Below are positions 53,668 to 64,000 of a stretch of DNA of 64,000 nucleotides, piece by piece. The notes beneath the pieces are model-generated. The model had not been told where the DNA came from. It did no database searches and worked only from the letters and a program-made list of their open reading frames with translations. Made by a program: the position numbers and the translations under genes. Location of the stretch: assembly GCF_024586455.1 (NCBI RefSeq), contig NW_026089623.1:15814236-15878235 (forward strand), read 5' to 3'. The DNA comes from Bactrocera neohumeralis (Eukaryota > Arthropoda > Insecta > Diptera > Tephritidae). Numbering within the stretch: the stretch's first letter is position 1; every line of letters begins with the position of its first letter.

Positions 53668-54850
53668 TTAATTTACACTGTCCTTAGCAGAAGCACTGCT
53701 CCTTATTCGTATAGTGGTGCATCTGGGAAGGTCCAGCAAAATCAACCCCACTAATGGTAAAGGGTAGAACATAATTGCAGCATTCAGGTGGTAAACTGCT
53801 ATGATCTGCGTACGTATTTTGTGTTTGTACTTAGTACATAGTTTACACATAAGAATTGTCTTTTTGATTTGTGACTTTAGTCGCGGTATATACAATTCTT
53901 GTCGGAATATTTTTTGCATCAACCGATGCTCACCATGCAGTGTAAACTGATGGAGATATATTAGAAATAAATAAGTGAAACGGGATTTAAGACGAGAAGA
54001 GAGCTTCGAGAGGTCTCATCCCTCGAGCTACTCTGATTTCTCTTGTTTGAAATAGCAAGTTTAGGCATATGATAAAACTGACTTTGGCATGTGGCAAGTC
54101 GGAATGCGTTGGTTGTGCGTAAGGATCATATGATATTCTTTTCGTTTTTTCTTTAAGCCTTTAGGTAAATTTAACACCTTCTACCCGGCGGTGGTCCACT
54201 GGCACTGCGCTTATCTGGCGGCGTGGACCGTGGAAAAAAAATGGATTGGGGAATTATAAATTTATATTTGTTGTAGGCGTTTTCAACATTTAGAAATAAA
54301 ATGTATTTTCTATAGCTCTTTCTAAAACAAAATAATTAGAAAAGTGCCGTTATACGAACAACTTGACAAACTTGTGCACACAATGTATAGAAACATAGAT
54401 AAAATGCGGCGGGTGGAACGTGTTAAACATGTAAGCAATTACTCTTAGTGCTCTCGGGAATGATGAAAATCGGAGTAGTATATCGTACTCATCTGAAGTT
54501 TTTGTGAGCCACGTACCATTCCCCCAAAGTGTAGTGTTGATGAGGTCACGTGGTTTGCAGCCTCTTTGGATTTTGCTACTAAAAGATGTAAGGTAATTGT
54601 GTAATCGCACTCTGTACGTAAATTGTTGCTGAATAGGCTATTTCAGAAGTATCACAGAAGCCATGTTTTTCTACATTTTGATTAGGGGCGAAATTTACCC
54701 ATCGAAGAATTCTAATTTCCAAAATAGTATGTAAGTTGTTAGCAAATTGAAACCATTTTGTTAAACGCACAGGGTTTACTTGCTCATTTCAGCCGAGAAA
54801 AGTATTTGGGGTTTAGTTATGGCGGACATTGCAGATATTGACTCAATTGT
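53668..54850 (-). pseudogene. BEL/Pao pol remnant (element 6, minus strand)
   Basis: Three pol pieces in correct minus-strand order. 54770-54579 is the end of reverse transcriptase into RNase H (FAPNQNVEKHGFCDTSEIAY). 54610-54380 is the RNase H end (RGCKPRDLINTTLWGNGTWL, then DEYDILLRFSSFPRALRVIA). 53922-53668 is the integrase zinc region (RQELYIPRLKSQIKKTILMC, then KLCTKYKHKIRTQI) running into the decayed core. About 430 bases of unrelated sequence separate the last two. It corresponds block by block to 36650-37400 in element 2. Dead. Confidence 0.82.
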
Positions 54851-55183
54851 ATATGAGAATTGATCTGTTATCGCATTCCATTGAATCGGTGGGGTTTTTG
54901 TTATACTGACCTTTTCAAATTAGTGGAAATCTGTGCCTAATAAGTCTTTCTTTTTTCTGTTTTTATAATTTGATTTAAGTTTCTTTAGGGGCAACCTCTA
55001 CGAATTTAGTGCTTTGATCACTTGAAATAGTGATTCGCACGCTAATGAGATGATGTTGCTATCTGATGATATCCACGTATGTTTGTATTTGCAGCACAGT
55101 AGATGCTGAAGGTAGATACATATGTATTATGCGAGCACTCATTTGCAATAAGTACAAGTACATACAAATGGATTCGTCTATAG
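54851..55183. other. Spacer, probable BEL element 5 leader edge
   Basis: No gene. Ends in GTCTATAG (55176-55183), the left copy of the target duplication of the hAT element; the right copy at 59271 continues into sequence resembling the BEL leader at 34390, so the hAT probably landed in a BEL leader. Confidence 0.4.
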
Positions 55184-55769
55184 CAGCCTTTCCCAAAGTG
55201 GGCGATAACGCCCCTTTGTGGGCGCTGCAGGTGTCAAGGGAGGCGGTAAGAGACCCAGAAAGAAAATGGGGGCGTTGTGTAGAGGCCTGGGGGGTGATTT
55301 GTAATTTTATTTAGCTAGAAGGCCTCTTAGACAACGACTACATGAACTCTCGACTTTCAATAACAACTTGTGAACATCAACTAATATGAATTAAAAGATT
55401 GCTCAAACTGGGTTCTATATTTCTCTCCGCGTAGTTCATATATGTATCTGTCCTATTTTATTGAATATAGAAAAAATGAAAGTCATGTCAATCGGTCGCT
55501 CCGTTTCATAACGGGGCATCTCGACAGGATAGAATTTATAGAATACTAACTGTCAAACGTCTTGCTATTGCCATTGCCAAATCTGTATGTGGGCATTTGC
55601 TATCATAATATAATCATTTGCGCAAAGGTGTAGGGTAGGAAGGTTCGAGCTGATGTAGCGAATGCTTTGAGCTCTTGAATAATTTATTTTATCACTTGCG
55701 AAATGACGTCGGGTAGGTAGCTGATGTAACGCACGTTTTGAGCTTTTGAACTCCTTAAATATCTTATGT

Positions 55770-55935
55770 GGAAAATAAAAAAAGGATCTTTATCCTTTCT
55801 TTAAAATGTATTTCTGGGGAAAATAAAAAAGGATAAAAATCCTTTTTTTTACAAATGTATTTCTGGGAAAAATAAGATAATAAGAAAAGGAGAAAGATCC
55901 TTTTTTACAAATGTATTTCTAGGAAAAATAAGAAT
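55770..55935 (+). repeat. Three tandem units upstream of the hAT transposase
   Basis: About 60-base units built of AAAATAA...AAGGAT, ATCCTTT and ACAAATGTATTTCTGGG. Within each, AAAGGAT and ATCCTTT can pair as a small hairpin. A looser duplication (GATGTAGCGAATGCTTTGAG and GATGTAACGCACGTTTTGAG) lies at 55655-55745. They sit between the 5' end and the coding region, where subterminal transposase-binding repeats or promoter elements are expected. Confidence 0.65.
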
Positions 55936-56099
55936 TCATATGTTTGGACTACTATATAATAATTGTGCTCAAGCATTCCTATATAAACAATGTAATATTT
56001 ATTTTATATTCCTTTGTGGTTTTGCGCGCAATAGATAAGCATTACTTACGCCTCCTTAACACTACTCGCGAAGTTGAACGTATTTCTCAAAGCAAAACA

Positions 56100-58907
56100 A
56101 TGTCGGAAGTAAAACAGAAGAGACGGCAATACAGTGCGGAATATATTAAATTCGGATTCATTGAAAATCCCACAAACCCATCGTCGCCTTTGTGTCTTCT
56201 ATGTCTAAAAACATTTTCGAATGAAGCAATGAAGCCTTCAAGACTGCAAGATCATTTGAATAAAATGCATCCAGAAAAGAGAGACAAGAATGTAGCATAT
56301 TTTCAAGACCTAGAGAAAAAGCATACTCAGCCAAGTGTAGCAAAACTATTTTCGGCGGCTGCTAAGCAAGATGACGACGGACTTCGAGCTTCGTACAATA
56401 TCTCTTTGTTAATTGCTCAAAAAGGCAAACCACATAACATCGAAGAAGGGTTAATATTGCCAGCAATAAATGAAGTAATAACTACCGTGCTTCATAAACC
56501 GGCCGCAGATATTATCCGAAAAATTCCTTTGAGTAATAATTCTCTGCAAAGACGAATTGATGAAATGGCTGAAAACATTGAAGAATCATTGTACGATCAG
56601 CTGGATGAGTCTACTTTACCAAATAATGAAGCATTGTTGTTGTCTTACGTTAGTTTTATTAAAGATGAGAAAATATGTGAAGAACTATTATTTGATAGAA
56701 ATTTAGAGACCGATACAAAAGTCGAAACCATATTCAATATATTGGAAAAGTTTTGCGATGAGAAAAAAATTCCTTTGAAAAATATTATTTCAGTTGCTAC
56801 GAATGCCGCTCCGGCTATGACAGGGTGCCATAAAGGCTACATAGCGTAGTTAAAAAATAAAATTCCAGATGTCCTTGGTGTACATTGCGTTATTCATACA
56901 CAACATTAAGTTGCTAGAAACTTAAGTGAGAAACTATTTCAATCACTGCAATATGTCATCAAAGCAGTCAATAAAATCCGCAACAGCTCTTTGAATGATA
57001 GATTATTTCATCAGATTTGTGTTACTAATGACGAGGATTTCAATCGTTTGTTGTTTCATACTGAAGTTCGTTGGCTATCAAGAGGCAATTGTCTGACTCG
57101 ATTCTACAACCTGTTTGACTCTGTTATAGAGTTCTTGGAAACTAAAGATACAGAATTTCAAGACAAGCTCATAACATCAAAGAATGATATAGCTTACATG
57201 ACAGACCTGTATAAATTGTTCAACGACATGAATCTCCAACTGCAAGGCGATAAACTAAATTTAATTAAAACAAAAAACGTCGTTGCTGCTTTCGCAGCCA
57301 AACTGCTTCTACACAAAAATAATCTGGGCAGATTTATTTGAGTTTCACAATTTTTCGAATTTATCAGTATCATGCAGTAACGACGAATTGTTTGCCTAGT
57401 GCCAACATTTGGGAAACCTCCGCATTGACTTCAGCGAACGATACCAGGACATTTTGAACTTGGAAATATCAGACTGGGTGTTGCATCTGTTTTCAAATGT
57501 CAACACAGCAATGTCACCTCAGCTGGAAGAAGAACTTATGGAATTGACAGCAAACGAGGAAATAAAAATCAAGTTCAACAAGTAAGGAAGGGCTAAGTTC
57601 GGGTGTCACCGAACATTTTATACTCTCGCATGATAAAGTGATAATCGAGATTTCATTATACGTTATTTATATACTTTTAAAATACCGTATTTTTGTAAAA
57701 TTTTATTCCGCTATCATCATTGGTTCCTAATGTATACATATATTATACAGAGAAGGCATCAGATGGAATTCGAAATAGCGTTATATTGGAAGAAGGCGTG
57801 GTTGTGAACCGATTTCACCTATATTTCGTACATGTCATCAGGGTGTTAAGAAAATATTATATACTGAATTTCATTGAAATCGGTAGAGTAGTTCCTGAGA
57901 TATGGTTTTTGGTCCATAAGTGGACGACGCTACGCCCATTTTCAATTTTTAAACAAAGCCTGGGTGCAGCTTCCTTCAGCCATTTTTTCCGTAAAATTTG
58001 GTGTTTCTGACGTTTTTTGTTAGTCGGTTAACGGACTTTTAGTGATTTTCAACATAACCTTTGTATGGGAGGTGGGCGTGGTTATTATCCGATTTCTTCC
58101 ATTTTTGAACTGTATATAGAAATGCCTGAAGAAAACGACTCTGTAGAGTTTGGTTGACATAGCTATAGTAGTTTCTGAGATATGTACCAAAAACTTAGTA
58201 GGGGGCGGGGCCACGCCCACTTTTCCAAAAAAACTGCGTCCAAATATGCCCCTCCCTAACGCGATCCTTTGTGCCAAATTTCACTTTAATATCTTTATTT
58301 ATGGCTTAGTTATGACACTTTATAAGTTTTCGGTTTCCGCCATTTTGTGGGCGTGGCAGTGGGCCGATTTTGCCCATCTTCGAACTTAACCTTCTTATGG
58401 AGCCAAGGAATACGTGTACCAAGTTTCATCATGATATCTCAATTTTTACTCAAGTTACAGCTTGCACGGACGGGCAGACGGACGGACGGACAGACAGACA
58501 TCCGGATTTCGACTCTACTCGTCACCCTGATCACTTTGGTATATATAACCCTATATCTGACTCTTTTAGTTTTAGGACTTACAAACAACCGTTATGTGAA
58601 CAAAACTATAATACTCTCCTTAGCAACATTGTTGCGAGAGTATAAAAATGGTTACCAAGAATTTTGGCTACAAAAACCGATCCCGCAATTGTACTCCGGC
58701 TTGTGGTCAATCGTTCAAGGATTCTTGATAGCATTCCCATCGTCATATTTGTGGGCACGTGGATTTAGTGCTGTGACAACACTGCTTACTAAAAAGACAA
58801 ATCGTTTGCTTGTTACCGAACGCGGCGACGTGCGGCTGTTCTTGAGTAAATTAGATCCTGATATTAACAAACTTATTAAACACCATCAGATTCATCCTTC
58901 ACGTTAG
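56100..58907 (+). pseudogene. hAT transposase, ZBED5/FAM200-like, broken
   Basis: Starts MSEVKQKRRQYSAEYIKFGF at 56100 and is open to a TAG at 56847. BED zinc finger: CLLCLKTFSNEAMKPSRL with HLNKMH. Central blocks: SLLIAQKGKPHNIEEGLILP and NAAPAMTGCHKGYIA. It continues after the stop (QICVTNDEDFNRLLFHTEVR, then WLSRGNCLTRFYNL, 56991-57341). ELTANEEIKIKFNK at about 57540 is interrupted by the secondary insertion. The C-terminal dimerisation block resumes at 58652 (YQEFWLQKPIPQLYSGLWSI, then FSAVTTLLTKKTNRL). Where relatives have ERGFS this copy has ARGFS (Ala codon 58755-58757), losing the probable catalytic Glu. Stops, insertion and this change all inactivate it. Confidence 0.87.
57590..58650. 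repeat. Common fly interspersed repeat inserted in the hAT gene
   Basis: The left edge carries GTTCGGGTGTCACCGAAC (a hairpin) followed by TTTTATACTCTCGCA; the right edge is TGCGAGAGTATAAAA, the exact inverse. The interior has GGGCGTGG words, repeated GAGATATG text and GGACGGACAGACAGACA. I recognise this as a sequence type dispersed in many fly genomes, often with this CAGACGGACGGAC stretch, but do not remember its class with certainty. It has no recognised protein and splits the hAT frame between FNK and GYQEFW. Confidence 0.7.
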
Positions 58908-59270
58908 TTTTTACATAAGGATCGATTATTTTAGTTTTATTGTTAATAAAAGATTCTTTGTTTTAATACTATAAAGTTGAGTTTCAATCATCTTCAAATC
59001 ATCAAATTCTTAATGGCAGGTGGAGCCCGTAAGAGTTACCCTGAGACTTAAGCGCCGTTGTATGTTACCTACTGCACTCAGGTTTCAAGTTGCGGGTTAT
59101 AGTAATAGTTTCGTTTAGAATTCTCCGTTAATATACATATATAGGTCACAATAATTAATTAATTTAATTTGAAGTTATAGTGGTTTGTAAATAGTTGAAA
59201 AAATGGGGGCGCTAAAAAATATTTATTCTCAATGTGGGCAGTATAAAAAAAATAAGTTTGGGAACCACTG

Positions 59271-62200
59271 GTCTATACGTATACCCTATAAGATATACAT
59301 ACAAACACAAAACAAATTAATAAAGTAAACATTGCATATTTTATAATTAAATAAATAAATCCGGTAATAAACTATTTTTGGGATTAATTAAAACGAAACG
59401 CGCTATTTAATTTCATCCGATAAACAAAATAAAACAAAACAACGTTTTACAATTTTCTTATTTACGAGAGACTTCGCTTTGCAATCAGGAATTTCGTTTA
59501 AAGTGAATCCATTTACTCTAAGAGAAATTATTTCATTAATTTATCTTTTCTAAATGAAGGCATATTCTAAAGAATATAAATCATCACAACTACTAGAAGT
59601 TTCAAAAATGATTTCGGACGAAAAAAGTCCATGTACACCTGCAGAAGCAACACGCTCAAAGCAAGTGTTAAAAAACAATAACAAGAGATTATATACAGTA
59701 AATTTAATCGGCATTAAAAATCAAAAAATTAAATCTTGACAATTTTTGGATACGTCTCCAAGCTTCTTATGACGCAATAGTAGAATTTGTTCAAAATATG
59801 AAAACTGCTTAGACCAGTTTGAAGAAACACAAGCAATGATTACTGATCAATGAAATAAATTCTTCTTCTTCTTAATTGGCGTAGACACCGCTTACGCGAT
59901 TATAGCCGAGTTAACAACAGCGCGCCAGTCGTTTCTTCTTTTTGCTACGAGGCGCCAATTGGATATTCCAAGCGTAGCCAGGTCCTTCTCCACTTGGTCC
60001 TTCCAACGGAGTGGAGGTCTTCCCCTTCCTCTGCTTCCCGCGGCGGGTGCTGCGTCGAATACCTTCAGAGCTGGAGTGTTTTCGTCCATCCGGACAACAT
60101 GGCCTAGTCAGCGGAGCCGCTGTCTTTTAATTCGCTGAACTATGTCAATGTCGTCGTATATCTCATAGAGCTCATCGTTCCATCGAATGCGATGTTCGCC
60201 GTGGCCGCCGTGCACAAAGGACCATAAATCTTTCGCAGAATTTTTCTCTCGAAAACTCGTAACGTCGACTCATCGGTTGCTGTCATCGTCAAAGCCTCTG
60301 CACCTTATAGCAGGACGGGAATTATGAGCGACTTATAGAGTTTAGTTTTTGTTTGTCGAGAGAGGACTTTACTTTTCAATTGCCTACTCAGTCCGAAGTT
60401 GCACCCATTGGAAAGAGCAATCCTGCGTTGGATGTTCAGGCTGACATTGTCGGTGGTGTTAATACTGGTTCCTAAATGGACGAAATTACCTACAACTTCA
60501 AAGTTATAACTGTCAACAGTGACGTGAGTGCCAAGTCGCGAGTGCGACGACTGTTTGTTTGATGACAGGAGATATTTCGTCTTGCCCTCGTTCACTGCCA
60601 GACCCATTTCTTTTGTCTCCTTGTCCAGCCTGGAGAAAGCAGAACTAACGGGGCGGGCGTTGAGGCCGATGATATCAATATCATCGGCATACGCCAGGAG
60701 TTGTACACTCTTATAGAAGATGGTACCTTCTCTATTTAGTTCTGCAGCTCGAACTATTTTCTCCAGAAGCAGGTTGAAAAAGTCGCACGATAGGGAATCG
60801 CCTTGTCTGAAACTTCGTTTGGTATCGAACGGCTCGGAGAGGTTCTTCCCTATTCTGACGCAGCTTTTCGTGTTGCTCATCATCAGTTTACACAGCCGTA
60901 TTAGTTTTGCGGGGATACCAAATTCAGACATCGCGGCATAAAGCCAGCTCCTTTTCGTGCTGCCGAAAGCAGCTTTGAAATCGACGAAGAGGTGGTGTGT
61001 GTCGATTCTCCTTTCACGGGTCTTTTCCACAATTTGGCGCATGGTGAATATCTAGTCGGTTGTTGATTTTCCAGGTCTAAAGCCCCACTGATAAGGTCCA
61101 ATCAGCTTGTTGACGGTGGGCTTTAATCTTTCACACAATACGCTCGATAGAACCTTATATGCGATGTTGAGGAGGCTAATCCGACGGTAGTTGGCGCAGA
61201 TTGTGGGGTATCCTTATTTATGGATTGGGCAGAGCACACTTAATTTCCAATCGTTGGGCATGCTCTCGTCCGACCATATTTTGCAAAGAAGCTGATGCAG
61301 GCTCCTTATCAGTTCATCGCCGCCATGTTTGAATAGCTCGGCCGGCAATCCGTCGGCCCCTGCCGCTTTGTTGTTCTTCAGGCGGGCAATTGCTATTCGA
61401 ACTTCTTCATGGTCGGGTAATGGAACGTCTGCTCCATCGTCATCGATTGGGGAATCGGGTTCGCCTTCTCCTGGCGTTGTGCGTTCACTGTCATTCAGCA
61501 GGCTGGAGAAGTGTTCCCTCCATAATTTAAGTATGTTCTGGGCATCGGTCACTGGATCACCTTTGGGTGTTCTACAAGAGTATGCTCCGGTCTTGAAACC
61601 TTCTGTAAGCCGCCGCAGTTTTTCGAAGAATTTTCGAGCATTACCTCTGTCGGCCAGCTTATCGAGCTCTTCGTACTCACGCATTTCGGCCTCTTTCTTT
61701 TTCTGTCTGCAAATGCGTCTCGCTTCCCTCTTCAAAACTTGGTATCTATCACACCGCACGTGTAGTGGTCGATCGTAACGTTGCGAAGTGGGCAGCCTGT
61801 TTTCTCTCCGCTGCGACACGGCACTCCTCGTCATACCAGCTGTTCTTTTGCAGTTTCCGAAAACCAATGGTTTCGGTTGCAGCTGTACGTAAGGAGTTTG
61901 AAATGCCGTCCAACAGTTCTCTTATACCGAGTTGTTGACGAGTGCTCTCAGAGAGCAGGAGTGCAAGCCAAGTAGAAAATCGTTCGGCTGTCTGTTGTGA
62001 TTGCAGCTTCTCGACGTCGAACCTTCCTTGTGTTTGTTGACGTGCGTTGTTTGCTGCACAGAGGCGGGTGCGAATCTTGGCTGCAACAAGATAGTGGTCC
62101 AAATCGATGTTAGGACCTCGGAGCGCACGCACGTCTAGAACACTGGAGACGTGTCTTCCGTCTATCACAACATGATCGATCAGGTTGGAGGATTTTCGAT

Positions 62201-64000
62201 CCGGAGACAGCCTGTTAGCTTGATGTATTTTCTTATGCTGAAATCTAGTACTACAAGTAACCATATTTCGAGCCCCGGCGAAGTCGATCAGCCTCAACCC
62301 GATTGGAGATGTTTCCTCGTGGAGGCTAAATTTTCCGACTGTTGGACCAAAGATACCTTCTTTGCCCACCTTAGCATTAAAGTCGCCAAGCACGACATCG
62401 TGGCGGGTGCAACGCTCATAGGTGTGCTCCAAGCTCTCATATAAGGCATCTTTGGTCATATCGTCCTTCTCTTTCCTTTCTCCTTTCGCTTTGATGTGGA
62501 TTGTAGCTTGACGTTCATATACCGGGGTGAATGACAGTACTCGGCGTCTGAGCCTCTCTCCACGAATCCTACACAGAATTAGTCTTTTATTTGGCCACTG
62601 TTTTAAATGCCACAAGGACCTACTCGCCCCAGTCCTTGACCCGTCCATCGCATTTCTAGGACGGCGGTGATGTCAGCCTTTGTTTTTACGAGGAAATCAA
62701 CCAGCTGGGCAGCGGCACCTTCCCAATTAAGTGTCCGGACTTTCCAGGTGCATGCCCTCAAATCGTAGTCCTTATTTCGTTTTCCATGGTCGTCATCAAA
62801 AGGAGGGTCTCTCATCCGAGGCTTGTTGCTTCCTTTCATTCCATCATTTACGTGGCGGGTCCCAAACCCAGCGCACAATCCTGCGGAGCTGATGTTTCGC
62901 CTTCTCACTTTAGTTCGCCTTCGAACGGATGTTCCTAGGCTACCCAGAAGATACTTGGTCAAAAACCGGAAGTTGTGAGCTGCTTGAGCCATGTGTAAAA
63001 GAATCGTATCTGGCCACTCCCAAGTGAATGGCGATCAGAGAACTTTCCTCACCTGCGTGAACTTCTACACATGACTCCATCCTCCAATTAATTAATTAAT
63101 GCAATTGTATTCAAGTTCAGGCATTCACCTCAAAGTGCCCGCATGTGACACGGAAATTTTTCATGGGGTCATGAACAATGGCCGTACTTTCGGGACATAT
63201 TCACAGCCTTTTACCGAAACCTCCCAAAATTATGTATCAAATGCCCAAACCATTGTATCGCCTTCTATACGAAACAAAAGGTCAACCAGGCGTCATAGTA
63301 AAACAGTTAGTATTAAATGACGATAATTTCAATATGGCTTGGGAAGCTCTGAAATCAAGATACAAAAATGAACGAATATTGGTCGATAAGCAAATACTGA
63401 TTTTAATGAACTTGCCTAAAGGAAACCAAAACTTCAATCCAATTCTGGTAAATATAAGCTCCGCAGCATTACCAGAAAAGTCGTTTTTATTGTGGTAGCA
63501 ATCGCTCTCATCAAGAAAAATATTTCCCACGTGGCAACAAATGAAAGAATTTTTTACTACCCTGTACGAAATCGCAGAAAGGGTAGATAAATAAATAACT
63601 AAACCAAAAGATATTCAGCACAATCTCAATAGAAGCTTCCAAAGGCCCCAAGCTAAAGCAACAACAATTTGTATGGAAACTTTTTCAAAACGCAATCGCT
63701 CTCGTCTCGAGGGCATAAGCTCAAATCTTGCCAGAGATTCAAAAAATTGAACATTATCGACCGCAACAATTTCGTAAAAACAAAAAGACTGTTTGTCATA
63801 TGCGCATATACATAAAGAGTGCGGAAGCAAATTTAACTGATTCTATTTTCATAAACGACACTATTCTATGCTTCATATAAATAAACAACGCAAATATCAA
63901 AAGATCCACGGATTTAGTTGCAATAACAAATCCCAAAGTGTCAAATCCACAAAATTGCCAAAAATCACCATGCTGCTCAAAGGCATTAAAAACTCAAAGG
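59271..64000 (+). pseudogene. BEL/Pao element 5 gag region, split by RTE-3, running off the window
   Basis: The leader from 59271 resembles 34390-34773. Gag starts at 59554 (MKAYSKEYKSSQLLEVSKMI, then SDEKSPCTPAEATRSKQ), nearly the element 2 gag N-terminus. Decayed text to AMITDQ at about 59850 is followed by RTE-3. Gag resumes at 63110 (SSGIHLKVPACDTEIFHG), with QPGVIVKQLVLNDDNFNMAW and EALKSRYKNERILVDKQI at 63280-63400 and a broken knuckle region at about 63770-63850. Many frame changes. The target of RTE-3 lies between the DQ(L)K motif and the GIHLKVP motif, which are about 100 bases apart in element 2. Confidence 0.8.
59866..63085 (-). pseudogene. RTE-clade LINE 3, nearly full length, minus strand
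   Basis: The longest RTE copy here, about 3.2 kb from the family 5' start (CTCCATCC on plus, about 63080) to the TTCTTCTTCTTCTTAATTGG 3' tail at 59866. Endonuclease: RACTWKVRTLNWEGAAAQL, LEMRWTGQG, then VVLGDFNAKVGKEGIFGP and the DHYLVAAKIRTRLC block. Reverse transcriptase: NNKAAGADGLPAELFKHGGD, HHLFVDFKAAFGSTKRSW, RQGDSLSCDFFNLLLEKIV and LLAYADDIDIIG (about 60665-60700). The C-terminal block RGRPPLRWKDQVEKDLATLG ends it. Frames are interrupted by several stops and shifts (for example near 61100, 61790 and 60100), so no protein is made. The family resembles RTE/BovB-type LINEs, whose ORFs are often annotated as craniofacial development protein 2-like. Confidence 0.9.

Larger units (their letters stand above)
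55184..59270 (+). mobile_element. hAT transposon with BED-finger transposase (inactive)
   Basis: The left end CAGCCTTTCCCAAAG (55184) and right end (reverse complement CAGTGGTTCCCAAAC, ending 59270) are imperfect inverted repeats. Flanks GTCTATAG (55176-55183) and GTCTATAC (59271-59278) agree at seven of eight bases, the 8-base hAT duplication. Inside are tandem repeats, a single transposase gene (56100-58907) and, within that gene, a 1.06-kb secondary insertion. CAG.GGTTCCCAAA.. ends and the protein both fit the hAT group that gave rise to ZBED5- and FAM200-like genes. Confidence 0.87.

Noticed and set aside
1..64000. tRNA, rRNA or host single-copy genes
   Set aside because: None recognised by eye on either strand; a tRNA scan and a protein search would be needed to exclude short ones.

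Overview
The window looks like nuclear DNA of a higher fly. It is AT-rich, dotted with TACATATGTA-type microsatellites, and filled with dipteran transposon families (Errantivirus, BEL/Pao, R1-clade, RTE and Jockey LINEs, Helitron, Harbinger, hAT, mariner). A tephritid fruit fly is my best guess, but no single-copy host gene fixes the species. I see no convincing host gene, tRNA or rRNA. Nearly every recognisable protein belongs to a mobile element, and most are broken.

Layout. 0.5-5.2 kb: two decayed Helitrons in the same orientation, each ending in CTAG. 5.48-12.77 kb: a small hAT-type element (8-bp TSD ATGTACAT) split by an almost fresh errantivirus (434-bp LTRs differing at two sites, TSD CGGG, gag, pol, broken env). 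13.1-14.1 kb: a foldback element with a four-copy 93-bp array. 14.3-16.6 kb: a Harbinger transposon whose Myb/SANT-like protein and transposase both read open through predicted introns. 16.8-19.3 kb: a decayed multi-exon gene of an unnamed repeated family. 19.3-22.3 kb: a decayed Harbinger/MADF element. 22.3-22.7 kb: a hAT MITE.

22.7-42.3 kb is a nest of insertions. A BEL/Pao remnant is split by an RTE LINE, which is split by a 14.7-kb LTR-bounded BEL element (TSD CCGGT). That element carries its own gag-pol, an open zinc-knuckle ORF in the env position, an antisense RTE LINE and an R1-clade LINE. 42.4-49.6 kb is another BEL element on the minus strand; a hAT MITE lies inside it, a long-TIR hAT-like element (TSD GACTGAAC) inside that, and a third unassigned element (TA target duplication) inside that.

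49.6-55.2 kb holds fragments of Jockey, mariner and BEL pol plus an array of acceptor-splice-like repeats. 55.2-59.3 kb is a BED-finger hAT transposon with its own insertion. 59.3-64 kb is a BEL gag region split by an antisense RTE LINE.

The genes do not form a host pathway; each set serves its own element. The best candidates for recent or current activity are the errantivirus and the 14.3-kb Harbinger. Coordinates come from reading the sequence by eye. Family names rest on recognised motifs, not on searches.
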